64,000 nt of DNA, from NCBI RefSeq assembly GCF_018143015.1, contig NC_054743.1, forward strand, positions 34,497,934 through 34,561,933, given 5' to 3'. Position numbers and translations under genes: made by a program. The notes beneath the pieces are model-generated. The model did not search any database. It saw only the letters and a list, made by a program, of their open reading frames with translations, and was not told the origin of the DNA. This document shows, one piece after another, positions 48,901 through 59,681 of this stretch. Within the stretch, counting starts at the first letter, position 1. Every line of letters starts with the position of its first letter. The stretch comes from Lytechinus variegatus. Lineage: Eukaryota; Echinodermata; Echinoidea; Temnopleuroida; Toxopneustidae.

Positions 48901-51900
48901 TTAAACTACAAAATGTTAAAACAATGTAATCCCACATGTTCAGGGGGGGGGGATTTTTTTGTTCATAAAAATATTTCACATTTCACATAATAAAATACAA
49001 AATGAATAGAGAGTGATGTCATCGGTCCCCTCATTTGCATACCGACAAGGATTTGCATATAAGTACAACTGGGCCCCGTTGCAGAAAGAGTTGCAATCAA
49101 ACGCAACTCTAAAAATCATGCGCAACTTGATTTTTAACCAATCAACAGTGTGCATTTGGGACTTGCGATTGTATTTTTGACTTGCGTTTAAACGCAACTC
49201 TTTCTGCAACGGACCCCTGTTCTTTTTAAATTAAGCAAAATTTTAAAATGTCATTACTTTCTTCTTTTAGATTGGATTTTGATGAAATTTTCAGTGTTAT
49301 GCTTGTCTGATTTTCTCTTACTATTCAACATGTTCAAAGCAGCTTTTTGTTGGGGTGCATGACTTGTCCTTTAAATCACTTCCATTGGAACATCTACAAA
49401 TTTGGGATTTTTTTTAATTTATTGTTTGTGGCAGTTTTACTTTTTAAATTCAAAAGAGTAAGATTTTACCAACTTTATATCATGAGAAAAGGAATAAACC
49501 CTTTATATCTACTCATAACAATTGAAATCAAATCAATAAAATCAACTTAATCAAGTCAATCTTGCAAAACCAAAGATGTACATGTAGCCTATATGGGACC
49601 CCTACTCGACTTGTATGTATGAGTGGACTTTGTTGATAGTAAAACAGTTCTTATTTCTTTATGTCAAACTTCAGAAGTGTTTTAGAGGACAGTTTTCAAG
49701 AAAGAAAAGTACAGGAACTCTGAACTTATTAGGCTGAATCTCAACATAAATTTTGCCAGGATGGGTTATAACCTTGGATCCTACTAGAAAAAGCCTGTTC
49801 AGACATTCTGAGTGAGATTGTGCTTCATTCAGCCACTTCACTGAAAAAGATTCAGTAAAATGTACATTTTTATTTTAAAAATGGATGAATGTTCTTGGCA
49901 AAGGGCACTAACATGACTAAATCACAGCAACTATACATTTTAGTGCCCTTCGCCAAAAGGATTTATGTTTGTACATTTTTTAGTGAATGTTTTGAATGGA
50001 GTACAATAAAAGTAAAATTCTGCAATGTCCCTGGTGACCCATTAGACCAATAGTTTATCATTTAATTCTTTTATATGTCTTATTCAAATAAATAAGCCGA
50101 CACAGTAGTATAAGGGAACCCGTTTTCTTATTTTTTGCAAAACTTCTAACAACTGCCAAATACTGCAGGTATTCAAGTTTATTGTGAAAGAAATCATTTA
50201 AATCAACTTGCAAGTTTGTCAAAAATTTGCAAGCAAATGCTTTGAAATAGTCCAATAGTTCCAACTATGGCTCAAAGAAGAACTTAAAGGAATTGTCCAG
50301 GCTGGAGAAATTTATATCTCGCTGATTAATAGAGTAAAATTCAAAATGCTGAAAATGTGATCAAAATCGCATAACAAATAACAAAGTTATTGAATTTTAA
50401 AGATTTCTTTTCCATCTTTCCGGTGAAACTAGGCATGTCTTCATGAATATCCATTAGTTGGGCTGATGGTGGCATATCTCCACTTGTTCTTTTTATCATA
50501 ATTATATGATATTAGGTTTATTAAAAAAAGAATTTACCAAGAACTAAAAAAATTGATTTTAGAACTAATTAAGTACATTAGTTATTTATTGCCGCAACTT
50601 ATTTCATCATAATGGAGACACATTATTTACACATGTATGAAAAAATGAAATAATTATGATTTCGTGTTATAATAAAAAGGAAAGATGGGATGTGAAATCA
50701 TTAACCCACCAAATGAATATTCATGACGATGTAAATATAACTGTTTTTCACAAAATACAATAACCTCGTTATTTGTCATCAAATTTTTGTGAAATTTTCA
50801 TCATTTTACTCTATTTATCTAGACGTGAACATTTTCAGCCTGGTCCATTTCTTTAAGTTTGAATGCAGTCGGTCAAAGTTTTGCAAGCCAATGCTTTGAA
50901 ACAGTTGTTCCAATTTGGCTCAAAGAACAACTTGGGGTTGAAACAAACAAAAGATAAGTGCAGTTTTCTTTAACATTATGATCTTCAATCATGGGCTTGA
51001 AAATAAGATTTTAAAAATGTTTCTCTTTGGAAAATTTGAATCTCTGAGTCATGTAATTCTTCCAAATAAACTGATTCTCATTAAATGTTCAGAGTTTTAA
51101 AATGAACACCAACTTTTTAGCATTAGCTGTACCAAGACAGTTCCTTTGAACCAATCAGTAGAAGCTCTCGACATTCACTTTAGACACAGCAGAAAATGTC
51201 AGCCTATATTCATGGCTTTAATATTTTCTGTAAATTATATTTTGACTGGATTTGATTATGAAATATAGTTAAGAATATTCTTAGTGGTGAAATGTATGAT
51301 CTTAAAATTGATGTCAGTGTAAAGGGTTAAATTTTGGGTGTTTGCGCTTTGTTTTAAAAAAAAAATCTGGTGGAAAAAAATCATATTAAATATAAAAAAT
51401 CTTATTTAAATCAAATAAATCCGATTTAAGTTTATATAAAAAAATGCCAACATTGTCATTCAGCATACTTATGAACCAGATTTGTCACATACATAACTGT
51501 ACGTCTTTACCACTGGTATTATGGCTGGCATAAAAGCACTTTCAATACAAAGGTGAACGAATGTTGCTGGGCATGACAACTTAAATGATGCTGATTGAAG
51601 CTAATTAATATCAAACCGAGCTGTAAACATAACAGTAAAACAGGTTGAATACAGTAGCATGCATGGAGAAGTGAATATACATACAAGGTCCCAGGTCCAA
51701 TCAACAAACTGTGGTTAGAAGTTAATTCCAAACAGGAACAAAATAATAATAAATAAATAATAACAAAATAATAAAAGCTATCCTGTTTGATTTAAAGTAT
51801 GATAGTTTACAAACTTACAATCTTGAAATTTAAGATTTTCATTTTGTAAACTATCTATTATTCAAGTTCTGAACTCTATGGTGTTTTTGAGTTGGATAAT

Positions 51901-54900
51901 ATTTCGAGTTTAAGTACCATTATGATACATGTTTTAAGGAATACTGGTTTAATTTACTAACTTAAGCGTAGTTTGCTTCATAAAAATCTGATAACTTTAT
52001 ACCATTCCATGATTCGCTCTTATTTAAAATATTGCAATACCAATGTAACCTCATATGAATTTGGACTCAATATTCAAAATTCAAAAGAAACTTAAGAATA
52101 ATCACCAATTTCCATTACCTAGCACCATCCGCGCATTTATTTAAAGGACAAGTCCACCTCAAGAAAAACTTGATTTGAACAAAATGAGAAAATTTCAACA
52201 AGCATAACACTGAAAATTTCATCAAACTTGGATGTAAAATAAGAAAGTTATGGCATTTTAAAGTTTCGCTTCATTTCACAAAACAGTTATATGCACATCT
52301 CGGTCGGTATGAAAATGAGGAACTGATGACATCACTCACTATTTCTTTTGTATTTTATTATATGAAATACGAAATATTTTCATTTTCTTGTCATTGTCAT
52401 GTGAAATGAAGTTTCATTCCTCCCTGAACACGTGGAATTCCATTATTTTAACATTTTGTGCTTCAGGCAAGGATGTCATAATCGTCAAATTCGTAAAAAT
52501 TGAAATATTCTATAATTCAAACAATAAAAAACAAAAGAAATAGCGAATGAGTGACATTATTGACTCTCTCATTTGGATGTAACTGGCTCGTTCATATAAC
52601 TATTTTGTTAAAAATAAGCGAAACTTTGAAATGTCATAACTTTCTTATTTTACATCCGATTTTGATGAAATTTTCAGCATTTGTGCTTGTCTGATTTTTC
52701 TCCATTGATCCAAATCAACATTTTTCTGAGGTGGACTTGACCTTTAAAGGACAAGTCCACCCGAACAAAAAGGTTGATTTGAATAAAAAGAGAAAAATCC
52801 AACAAGCATAACACTGAAAATTTCATCAAAATCGGATGTAAAATAAAAGAGTCTTGACATTTCAAAGTTTCGCTTAATTTAAATTATGTGCACATCCTAG
52901 CTGGTATGCAAATGAGGAGACTATGACGTCATCCACTCACTATTTATTTTAGCGAATGAGTGACATCATTGACTCTCTCATTTGGATGTAACTGGCTCGT
53001 TCATATAACTATTTTGTTAAAAATAAGCGAAACTTTGAAATGTCATAACTTTCTTATTTTACATTCGATTTTGATGAAATTTTTTGCACTATATGCTAGT
53101 TTGATTTTTCAGTATTTATTCAAGTCAGCATTTTCCCATTTTCCTGGGATGGTCTTGAACTTTAAGAAACTGTCCTTATGATATTAATAAGCAAGAACTC
53201 ACAATATTTATGTATACATACAAGCAGAGGTTGCTACCCATGTAGAGTTTTCAGATCTTTTTTCAATACAGTAATCAAGTTCATAACCATAATGCCCGTT
53301 CTTCCAATAAATTTCATTTATGGTCTATCAGGTCTAGTCACGAAGCTGGGTTATGTAGGTCCCAAACAATGGAATGAGATTCCCCAAATAATAACTAATT
53401 CACAATTTTCATCTCCCTTTAGAAAACAGTATACAAATTTTCTAGGAAATGATTATTAATTCTCGCAGTTGATATCGATGCATACTTGTACTGTATAGAC
53501 CCCTCAACTCGTGTTCTTTGTAATGTGTTGTTGTTTTTTCCTCCCTTTTCCTGCACTAATTATTATAATGATATGACATTTTGTTTTGTATTAATGTTGT
53601 GTTTTTTACTATGTTTTGGTGATCCAGCCTCACAGGTTTCTTATTACCTTCATTGGAAGCCACGGAATTTATTTTTATTATCTAATCGCATTATTTGATG
53701 TTTCCTTGTATTTTTATACTATTTGTGAAATAAAGATTGAATTGAATTGAATGAGTTAGATATGATGAAAAGTGTTTGATAATGATAATACCATAATAGA
53801 GCTATCCACTACCATGCATACACAATATGTATTGGTTTGGGCAATGGAGCCATACATGCAGCTGCTCAGTGGAATGTCATATGTAAACACTTTCTGATGG
53901 CCTGAGCCAGGGTATTATATAATAACCCTGCTCGTGGCTCTGTGGTTAAAGTAGGGGATTATCTATACTCCTTAGGGGTCCTAAAATTTGGTTGATAGAC
54001 AGATGATGTTATCCAATGAAAGCTCTCTGAAATTTTGGGTGGGTGGGACTTATTTTGACCGTGGGAACCAGATTTCCAAAGAAGAAGCAGACTCTGAAAT
54101 GGCTCGCTTCGCTCACCCTTTCAGGCTGGTTTGCTTCGCAAACCAGTAGCAGATCCCACCTCACGAGCCATTCAGAGTCTGCATAGCAGACTAGTTTGTA
54201 TTTGCAATGCAGTGCTTTGAATGACAAGTCACCAAGGACACATACCGCCAACGCTCGGGAATTCGAATTCAAATCACAGTTTTGGGGTGAGCGTGTGAAA
54301 GGTCCGATGATTCTAGACGAATTGCAATCATCATTACAATGACGATTCAAGATCCACGTGTGAAAAGGCCCATAGATTAATGGTGACATTTCCTTGTGAA
54401 ATCACGATTTGCCCCAGCTAGAGTAAAATCTAGATCTAATCGTGAAAATCGACTTCAAGGACATTGACCCAGTTTATGGAAGCGTTTGGTTTGAACGCAG
54501 AAACAAGCCCAAGTCCTAAATAATCACATCTGATTGGCTAAAAATCTAGTTGCGTTTGATTGCAACTCTTTCTGCAAAGGCCCCTGCCCTCCCTCCCACC
54601 CCCCCCCCCCCCCCTTTAAAGATGTTTTAATGTTTTCCTCCCAAATTAAGTTCATACATTACAGTGTACAAAGTAACAATTGTAAAAAAAAATAATCCGA
54701 ACAAACTACTTAAACTCTTACACATTATGCACATGATGTCATCCATGATGATGTCATCTACTCACTGTTTTTTTTTATTTTATTATATGAAATGTCCTAG
54801 CTTTCTTTAACATCCGATTTTGATGAAATTTTCAGCGAAATTCTAGTTTGATTTTTCTCTATTTATTCAAATCAACATTTTCCTGGGTGGACTTTGCCAT

Positions 54901-57900
54901 TAACAGCCATGGGGAAATGCCAACAACACTTGCGTGTCAAAATTGTTTTAAGTATTCAGACCGTTTAACATAAACCATATCAAAAATCATTATTTCATTT
55001 TATTTGTATTTTTCCGTAGACCCCAGAATGGGACTCAGGATGTGAGCAGTATGGACTATCAGGAGAAGATTGTGAACTAGCTAAAAAGACGGGGAGTATC
55101 CCATCGAACTATACATCAGATGGAAAGCTGGAATACGCACAGTGCGAGAAATATAATGTGTCAGGAGTGGGATTCTGGTCTGGGATTGATCCATCCAATT
55201 ACAGCCGAGAAACGATGTCATGTGACAGTGGATGGGTCTACGACGATAGTCAATTCGAATCAACCACCGTGACGGATGTAAATTTCTTTTATACTTAAAG
55301 GGGAATGAAACCTTTGGAACAAATAGGCTTGTGTAGAAACAGAAAAATCAAAGAATAAGAATAAAGAAAGTTTGAGAAAAATCGGACAAATAATGAGAAA
55401 GTTAAGAGCATTTGAATATTGCAATCACTAATGCTATGGAGATCCTCCCATTGGCAATGCGACAAGGATGTGTGATGTCACTGATGAACAACTTTCCCTT
55501 TGGTGGACTATAAAATACCCTCAAAATGTCTCTTTTTGCTTTTTCTTACGATGATACAAACTCTTTATCCATTACGTATTCTTAAAAAATATGTATTACA
55601 TGCCCTCATTTAGAAAGAACACATGATCTATGGATAGATGTGATAAAAGAGGCAATTCAAGTGAAATATATACTAAAGTAATGGGGAGAGTTGTTCATCA
55701 GTGACATCACACATCTTTGTCGCATTGCCAATTTGCTATCTCCATAGCAATAGTGATCGCAATATTCAAATGCTCATAACTTTCTCATTATTTGTCCGAT
55801 TTTTCTCAAACTTTTGTTGATCTGTTTCTTTGATTTTTCTGTTTTCACACAAGCTATCTTGTTCCAATGGCTTCATTCTCCTTTAACTCATGTACACCTC
55901 AGATTAGCCATTGGTTCAGAACCAAAAGCCGATGCAGAATCGGCTTTTGGTTTATCTTGCACTGCGTTTACACGCTGTTACAGCTCGTGGTTCAGAACCG
56001 CGAGCCGATGCAAAAACCGATTAAGTGTAAACAGTCTCAATATCTTATTGTAATGTACATGAATGATAACAACAGCAGCGAACGAAATTACATGTATAAC
56101 TAAAAAACAAGCAAAAGTAGGTGTCCGGAGTTCAGGTTTATATGCACCTAAGTTTGGAACACGCCATCATCATAAGGTCATCTTTGAGTGTGAAACGGGA
56201 TAACGTATATTAGTATCCACGTCGCAAATGTTTTCTCTGCAACGTTAATAATCTATTGAAATTGTCCGTCTAATCACAATGAACCGTGTCATTTGTCAGA
56301 TCGACACAGTTGTTTTGAATCACAAATTTTTGACAAATGCTGCTCTGTTATGAGGGGCTTTTACAAGAGATACTCTGCGCTATAGAAAGCGTCTGAGAAA
56401 AGATTGCTAAAATGCCCTACTATTACATGTATACAAATAATGCATGAAGCCGAAAAAGTGGAAACGCAGAGCACGCGAGGTTTCTTTGGATAGGTGCCGC
56501 ACCGTGCACGAGCCGCTGGCGGCGAGTGCCCAGTGTGTACCATCTGAATAAAACGAGCTTTCTCTGCATTTACAGAGCAAGTGCATTGTTCGTTTTATAA
56601 ATTAGCAACACAGAAACAAATTCTTAAAAAGTTACAGTACAGTTTTTTGGACTTCTACCGCACTGGTCTGCTTGAGCGTGCTATGTCAATTTCCCGGCTG
56701 TTGCGCACCTTTTGCACTGCCGTGCAACGCAGCACAAAAAACGTTGGATGGCATATGACGCGTACTGGCCAATCGCGATGCTTGAAATAATAGACCTATT
56801 TTATAAACTGGAATAACGTAAATTTTTGTTTGGGGTTATCCATGTTAGTATTTCTTTTTGTTGTTTTTAAACAAAGAATCATTACCTGAATCTCACTGTT
56901 ATTGCAATGTCGTTTTAATATACTTTTAGAAATAATTTTTTTGAAGAGATTTGGATGATCTTTTTTTTCTCTCCCCTCTTTCCCCTCTATTCGAATAGTT
57001 CGATCTTGTCTGTGGGAGAGATGAACTTGCCCAGATTTCTCAATCTATATTCTATGGAGGATATTTAGCTGGCTCAATCATATCTGGTATCCTCTCTGAC
57101 ACGTAAGTAACAATAATACTGATAACAATTTAAAGGCCATGAAACTTAATCCCTCAGGTCTTTCATGATTCTCGACCGATCTTCCGAAATTCTTCGTCGT
57201 CTCCATGAGCTCCAGAACCTTTCTCGATGAACTTTCAAAGGTCATGTTAGTCTTCCCATGATCCTTCAAAAGTTCTTGGATCTTTTCACACGTAAATCTT
57301 GAGTCATCATAGTGATGATTGCAATTCGTCTTTAGAATCATCGGACCTTTGACACGCTCGCTCAGAACTGTGATTTGAATTCGAATTCCCGAGCGAAGGC
57401 GGTATGTGTCCTTGGTGACTTATCAATCAAAACACTTCATCACAAATACAAACTATGATGAGAGCATGGCAATTGTATCATCTACGGAAGTGCTTGAAAG
57501 GTCACGTAAGCTCCTTCCCAAAAAGATGTTTTGGAGGACAAAGCTTTCACACGCAAAATTTTTACCCTAATTTGAGTTTAACTGGAATTCACCTCCAGAG
57601 TAGATTTTGAATTCGTAATTGTGATTAGCTTTCGTGATTGTAATCATGTTCTAATTTGGTTTCACACGTGCCAATAACTCGTCATTAGCCTTATTTTTCA
57701 CTGGAGTCATCATTCAAATTACATTTTTTTTACAGTGTGAAAAAGCAGTTTGTTGCGGATATCGCTGGAAGGCTTCTTAGAGATCATTTAAAGATCATTA
57801 TTTTAAAGACTAATGAAAGTTGATGGAACAATTGCCTTGAAAGACCGTCTGATGAATAAAAGACCTCTAAAAGATTATGATTTAAAGATTACAGTAAGAC

Positions 57901-59223
57901 TAGTTAAGCTCAGCAAGACACAAAGTATCAGTCTTTCAAACTTGTCTTAGGGGTCTTGCCTTTTCACCCTGTAAAGAAATCGTAATTTGAGCGATGATTC
58001 CAGTGAAAAATAAGGCTAATGGTGAATTTTAAGTACGTGTGAAACAAAACTACAACATGATTAGAATCACGAACGCTAATCACAATCACGAATTCAAATT
58101 CTATTCCGGAGGTGAATTCCAGTTCCATTCCATTTAAATCACATTTTTCGAGAGAGCATGTGAATGGTCCGATGAGTCTAAGGACGAATTGCAATCATAA
58201 TAACAATGATGATTCAAGATTTACGTGTGAAATGGCCCTTTGTCAATCTTTCCGAGATCTTTAAGTGGTCTCTCCGCCTTTTCACACGGTTACAAAATCG
58301 TGATTTGAATGATGATTCCAGTCGAAAATAGGCTCATGACCAATTTTTTTAGCACGTGTGAAACCAAACTAGAATCACGAACGCTAATCACAATCATAAA
58401 TTCAAATTTCACTCTCAAGGTGAATTCCAGATAAGTCTTTCCAAATAAGGTACGAATTTTACGTGTGAAATGCTTGAATTCCAAAACATTTTTGGGGGGC
58501 GGAGCTTACGTGTCCTTTCAAGCACTTCCGTAGATAATACAATTGTCATGCACTTGTCGTATCGACGCAGTGCTTTGATTGACAAGCCACCAAGGACACA
58601 TACCGCCTTAGCTCGGGAATTCGAATTCAAATCACAGCTTTCGAGTGAGCGTGTGAAAGGTCCGATATTTCGAAAGACGAATTGCAATCTTTGATAAAAA
58701 AAATGGTATTCAAAATTTACGTGTGTGAAGGCCCTCTGTCATTCTTTCATAGATCTTGATTGATCTTTCCAAGATGTCTGATAGTATACATCAGATGATC
58801 TTTCAGTAATCTCTTAATTGTCTAATCGATATTTCAGTAAACTTGCAGCTGTCTTCAATGTTCTACTGTGATCTTTCCAAAATGTTTTTTCAGAAGTTCT
58901 ATGAAAAATATCTAGACCTGTACGTTTCCAAAACTGTAAAGAAAAATGTATATCCGTCCCTTTATAAAAACAAAAACAAACATAGGGAATTATATTGTTC
59001 TTGACGACTAAAGGATTAGTGGGCGGTGGGCTATCTTCTGTTTCAATGTTCTTTATTACCCATTACAGAATTGGACGGTGGTGGACTCTCTTCTTATCTA
59101 ACGTTCTTGCTGTCATCTCTGGTATTGCTCTTGCCTTTTCCCCGAATTGGTGGTTCTTTGCTGCAATGCGTTTCCTCAATGGCTTCAGCAATATTGCATT
59201 CAACATTATCCTTTTTGTTGTTG
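42843..59223 (+). CDS. SLC22-family organic solute carrier, 5' part (4 exons; 3' end outside window)
   Basis: Exons 42843-42992, 55020-55277, 56999-57102 and 59069-59223 join in frame (phases 0, 0, 2; the last ends with one base of a codon) for 222 codons. The N-terminus MQFDEILKDVGEFGRYQKR followed by a first membrane helix is the SLC22 organic cation/anion transporter signature. Exon 2 is the large Cys-rich extracellular loop ending CDSGWVYDDSQFESTTVTD. Exon 3 begins FDLVCGRDELAQ and holds helix 2. The exon 3-4 joint rebuilds the MFS motif GILSDTIGRWW. Exon 4 carries helices 3 and 4 (AFSPNWWFFAAMRFLNGF). Members are 12-helix plasma-membrane carriers of about 550 aa, so over half the protein lies beyond the window. 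Substrate class cannot be told from this part. Confidence 0.9.
43001..43604. mobile_element. TTAA family 1 element, 8 bp into SLC22 intron 1
   Basis: TTAA|AGTCTAGTCCACC directly follows GTAAGAAT of the splice donor; the right end is GGTGGACTTGTCCT|TTAT. Confidence 0.78.
44299..45130 (+). pseudogene. Decayed non-LTR retrotransposon (reverse transcriptase remnant and 3' tail)
   Basis: 44300-44400 reads FSSAFNTIVPHMLIDKLL and SPGLVRIIHNFLVD before a stop, the reverse transcriptase motif A region. GAPQGC (motif B) follows near 44479 in a different frame. The tail 'aataaatgaatctgaatctg' near 45101 may be its 3' end. Confidence 0.65.
45838..46200. repeat. 'TTTCACACG' family arm next to a foldback (GTAGACCCAC)
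   Basis: The left part has 'attcacctggtaaaaatgta' and 'agaatcacgaacgctaatca' of the family. At 46095-46195 'tgtagacccac' is inverted as 'gtgggtctaca', enclosing 'gtctgcatagcagac', a palindrome also present at 54176. Confidence 0.5.
46590..46905. repeat. (CTTT)n-rich pyrimidine tract
   Basis: Almost only C and T on the + strand with ctttctttcttt runs. Frames on both strands are low-complexity artefacts. Confidence 0.9.
47110..47470. repeat. Fragment of the gcgagcgcgaagcgcgagc element
   Basis: Two modules (47121 and 47275), a pyrimidine stretch and 'ctgccaatataagggggg', the same order as the 3' end of the array at 6200-6620. Confidence 0.65.
47995..48755. mobile_element. Palindromic element (ATAAAGCTGTT ends) inside the outer element
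   Basis: 'ataaagctgttcgtataaga' on the left and 'cttattaacagctttat' on the right are inverted; 'aagaacgattggtgatcct' and 'aggatcattagtcgttctt' form an inner pair. A family 1 element is inserted at 48119. Confidence 0.6.
48119..48721. mobile_element. TTAA family 1 element, inner nested copy
   Basis: TTAA|AGGTCAAGTCCACC to GGTGGATATGTCCT|TTAA, complete arms and centre. Confidence 0.78.
49071..49217. mobile_element. Palindromic MITE (CCCGTTGCAGAAAGAGTTGC), copy 3
   Basis: GGGCCCCGTTGCAGAAAGAG to CTCTTTCTGCAACGGACCCC with 'ccaatcaacagtgtgcat' inside; it lies in the right arm of the outer TTAA element. Confidence 0.75.
49375..50283. other. SLC22 intron 1 stretch without recognised features
   Basis: AT-rich; short frames without family resemblance. 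Nothing supported. Confidence 0.4.
50284..50855. mobile_element. TTAA foldback element, family 5 (AGGAATTGTCCAGGCTG)
   Basis: TTAA|AGGAATTGTCCAGGCTG to CAGCCTGGTCCATTTCT|TTAA. Arms contain 'aacaaagttattgaatttta' and 'tcatgaatatccattagttg' with inverted counterparts. Confidence 0.7.
50856..52140. other. SLC22 intron 1 stretch without recognised features
   Basis: AT-rich. 51780-51870 contains a loose inverted repeat ('agatagtttac' type words). No gene or named repeat. Confidence 0.4.
52141..52747. mobile_element. TTAA family 1 element, left of an abutting pair
   Basis: TTAA|AGGACAAGTCCACC to GGTGGACTTGACCT|TTAA, complete. Confidence 0.8.
52744..53165. mobile_element. TTAA family 1 element, right of an abutting pair
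   Basis: Starts at the same TTAA (52744-52747) that ends the left copy; right end diverged (GGGATGGTCTTGAACT|TTAA). Missing part of the centre. Confidence 0.72.
53240..53755 (+). pseudogene. Non-LTR retrotransposon 3' end
   Basis: The frame ends VGPKQWNEIPQIITNSQF then SSPFRKQYTNFLGNDY and a stop at 53459, the usual C-terminus of CR1/jockey-type polyproteins. A 3' UTR follows, ending 'aaagattgaattgaattgaa', a short tandem tail. 5'-truncated. Confidence 0.75.
54195..54375 (+). mobile_element. 'TTTCACACG' foldback family, right half
   Basis: 'ccaaggacacataccgccaa', 'aaaggtccgatgattctaga' and end 'cacgtgtgaaaaggccc', as in the complete copy at 58278. Confidence 0.6.
54730..54903 (+). mobile_element. 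TTAA family 1, right-arm fragment
   Basis: 'catccgattttgatgaaatt' through 'gggtggactttgccat|taa'; only about 170 bp remain. Confidence 0.6.
55020..55277 (+). CDS. SLC22 exon 2 (extracellular loop)
   Basis: The acceptor TTTTTCCGTAG ends at 55019 and the donor is GAT|GTAAAT. 86 codons, phase 0 at both ends, beginning TPEWDSGCEQYG. It contains four cysteines and an NYS glycosylation sequon, as expected for the loop between helices 1 and 2. A different TTAA foldback element starts at 55295, 17 bases past the donor position. Confidence 0.92.
55295..55885. mobile_element. TTAA foldback element, family 4 (AGGGGAATGAAACC)
   Basis: TTAA|AGGGGAATGAAACC to GGCTTCATTCTCCT|TTAA. Long arms: 'catttgaatattgcaatcac' against 'gatcgcaatattcaaatgct', and 'gatgtcactgatgaacaact' against 'agttgttcatcagtgacatc'. 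It begins 17 bp after the exon 2 splice donor position. Confidence 0.8.
55886..56998. other. Rest of SLC22 intron 2
   Basis: A loose repeat of 'ggttcagaaccaaaagccga' / 'ggttcagaaccgcgagccga' lies at 55913-56010. A pyrimidine stretch before exon 3 (56960-56990) is a good polypyrimidine tract. Confidence 0.5.
56999..57102 (+). CDS. SLC22 exon 3 (helix 2)
   Basis: The acceptor ATTCGAATAG ends at 56998 and the donor is ACAC|GTAAGT. Encodes FDLVCGRDELAQ, then a glycine-rich helix (GGYLAGSIISGILSD), ending in phase 2. Confidence 0.92.
57288..57745 (-). mobile_element. 'TTTCACACG' foldback element, complete copy 1 in intron 3
   Basis: Reverse of the 58278 copy: 'cacacgtaaatcttgagtca' at left to 'tttacagtgtgaaaaag' at right. 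Middle shared word 'ccaaggacacataccgcc' appears on the reverse strand. Confidence 0.7.
57955..58240 (+). mobile_element. 'TTTCACACG' foldback element, shortened copy 2 in intron 3
   Basis: 'ccttttcaccctgtaaagaa' to 'agatttacgtgtgaaatggc'; the central third is missing relative to the complete copies. Confidence 0.65.
58278..58738 (+). mobile_element. 'TTTCACACG' foldback element, complete copy 3 in intron 3
   Basis: 'ccttttcacacggttacaaa' to 'atttacgtgtgtgaaggccc'; interior holds 'gaatcacgaacgctaatcac' and 'ccaaggacacataccgcc'. Confidence 0.72.
59069..59223 (+). CDS. SLC22 exon 4 (helices 3-4)
   Basis: The acceptor CCATTACAG ends at 59068; joined to exon 3 it gives SDTIGRWWT, the MFS motif A region. 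It runs to VVG with donor GTGAGT at 59224. No later exon was found between 59224 and 64000. Confidence 0.9.
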
Positions 59224-59431
59224 GTGAGTGATCGACATCGGCAACATTGCCTTAGGACTGAATATGAATATTCTTCTCAACCCAATTTAAAATACGTGAC
59301 ATGGCGTTGAATACTATTGGGTTAAATGGATTATAAATAGACCGGTCATTGAATTGTTAACGATAATGTTTTTTCAAAATTATTTTAATTTCCATTTCAA
59401 TTTAGTAATGTCTCGATTACATATGGTCACA

Positions 59432-59665
59432 CACCAAAAACTGTTGATTTAACACCAAACCGGAATTATTATGTCCACACCAGAGAAGTATTGAAACAAC
59501 ACCAGTTTGGAATCAAACCCATGCTGTTTCAATACTAATTTGTGTTGTATAAACGCCTATCTAGTGTTAGACCAAAACCAAACTGGTGTTGTTAAACACT
59601 TCTCTGGTCTGGACATATATAGCATTCCAGGCTGGTGTTAAATCAACACCGGAGTTTTTGGAGTG
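59432..59665. mobile_element. Foldback element with ACACCAAAAACTG-type ends
   Basis: 'gttgatttaacacca' on the left and 'tggtgttaaatcaac' on the right are inverted, with nested pairs 'ccagagaagt' / 'acttctctgg' and 'aacaccagtttgg' / 'caaactggtgtt'. Confidence 0.65.
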
Positions 59666-59681
59666 CAACCACAATCGCACA

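Larger units (their letters stand above)
47843..49374. mobile_element. TTAA family 1 element, outer host of nested insertions
   Basis: TTAA|AGGTCATATCCACC at left and the matching right arm ending GACTTGTCCT|TTAA at 49374. Interrupted by a palindromic element (about 47995-48755), which itself contains another family 1 copy, and by a palindromic MITE at 49071-49217. Confidence 0.7.
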
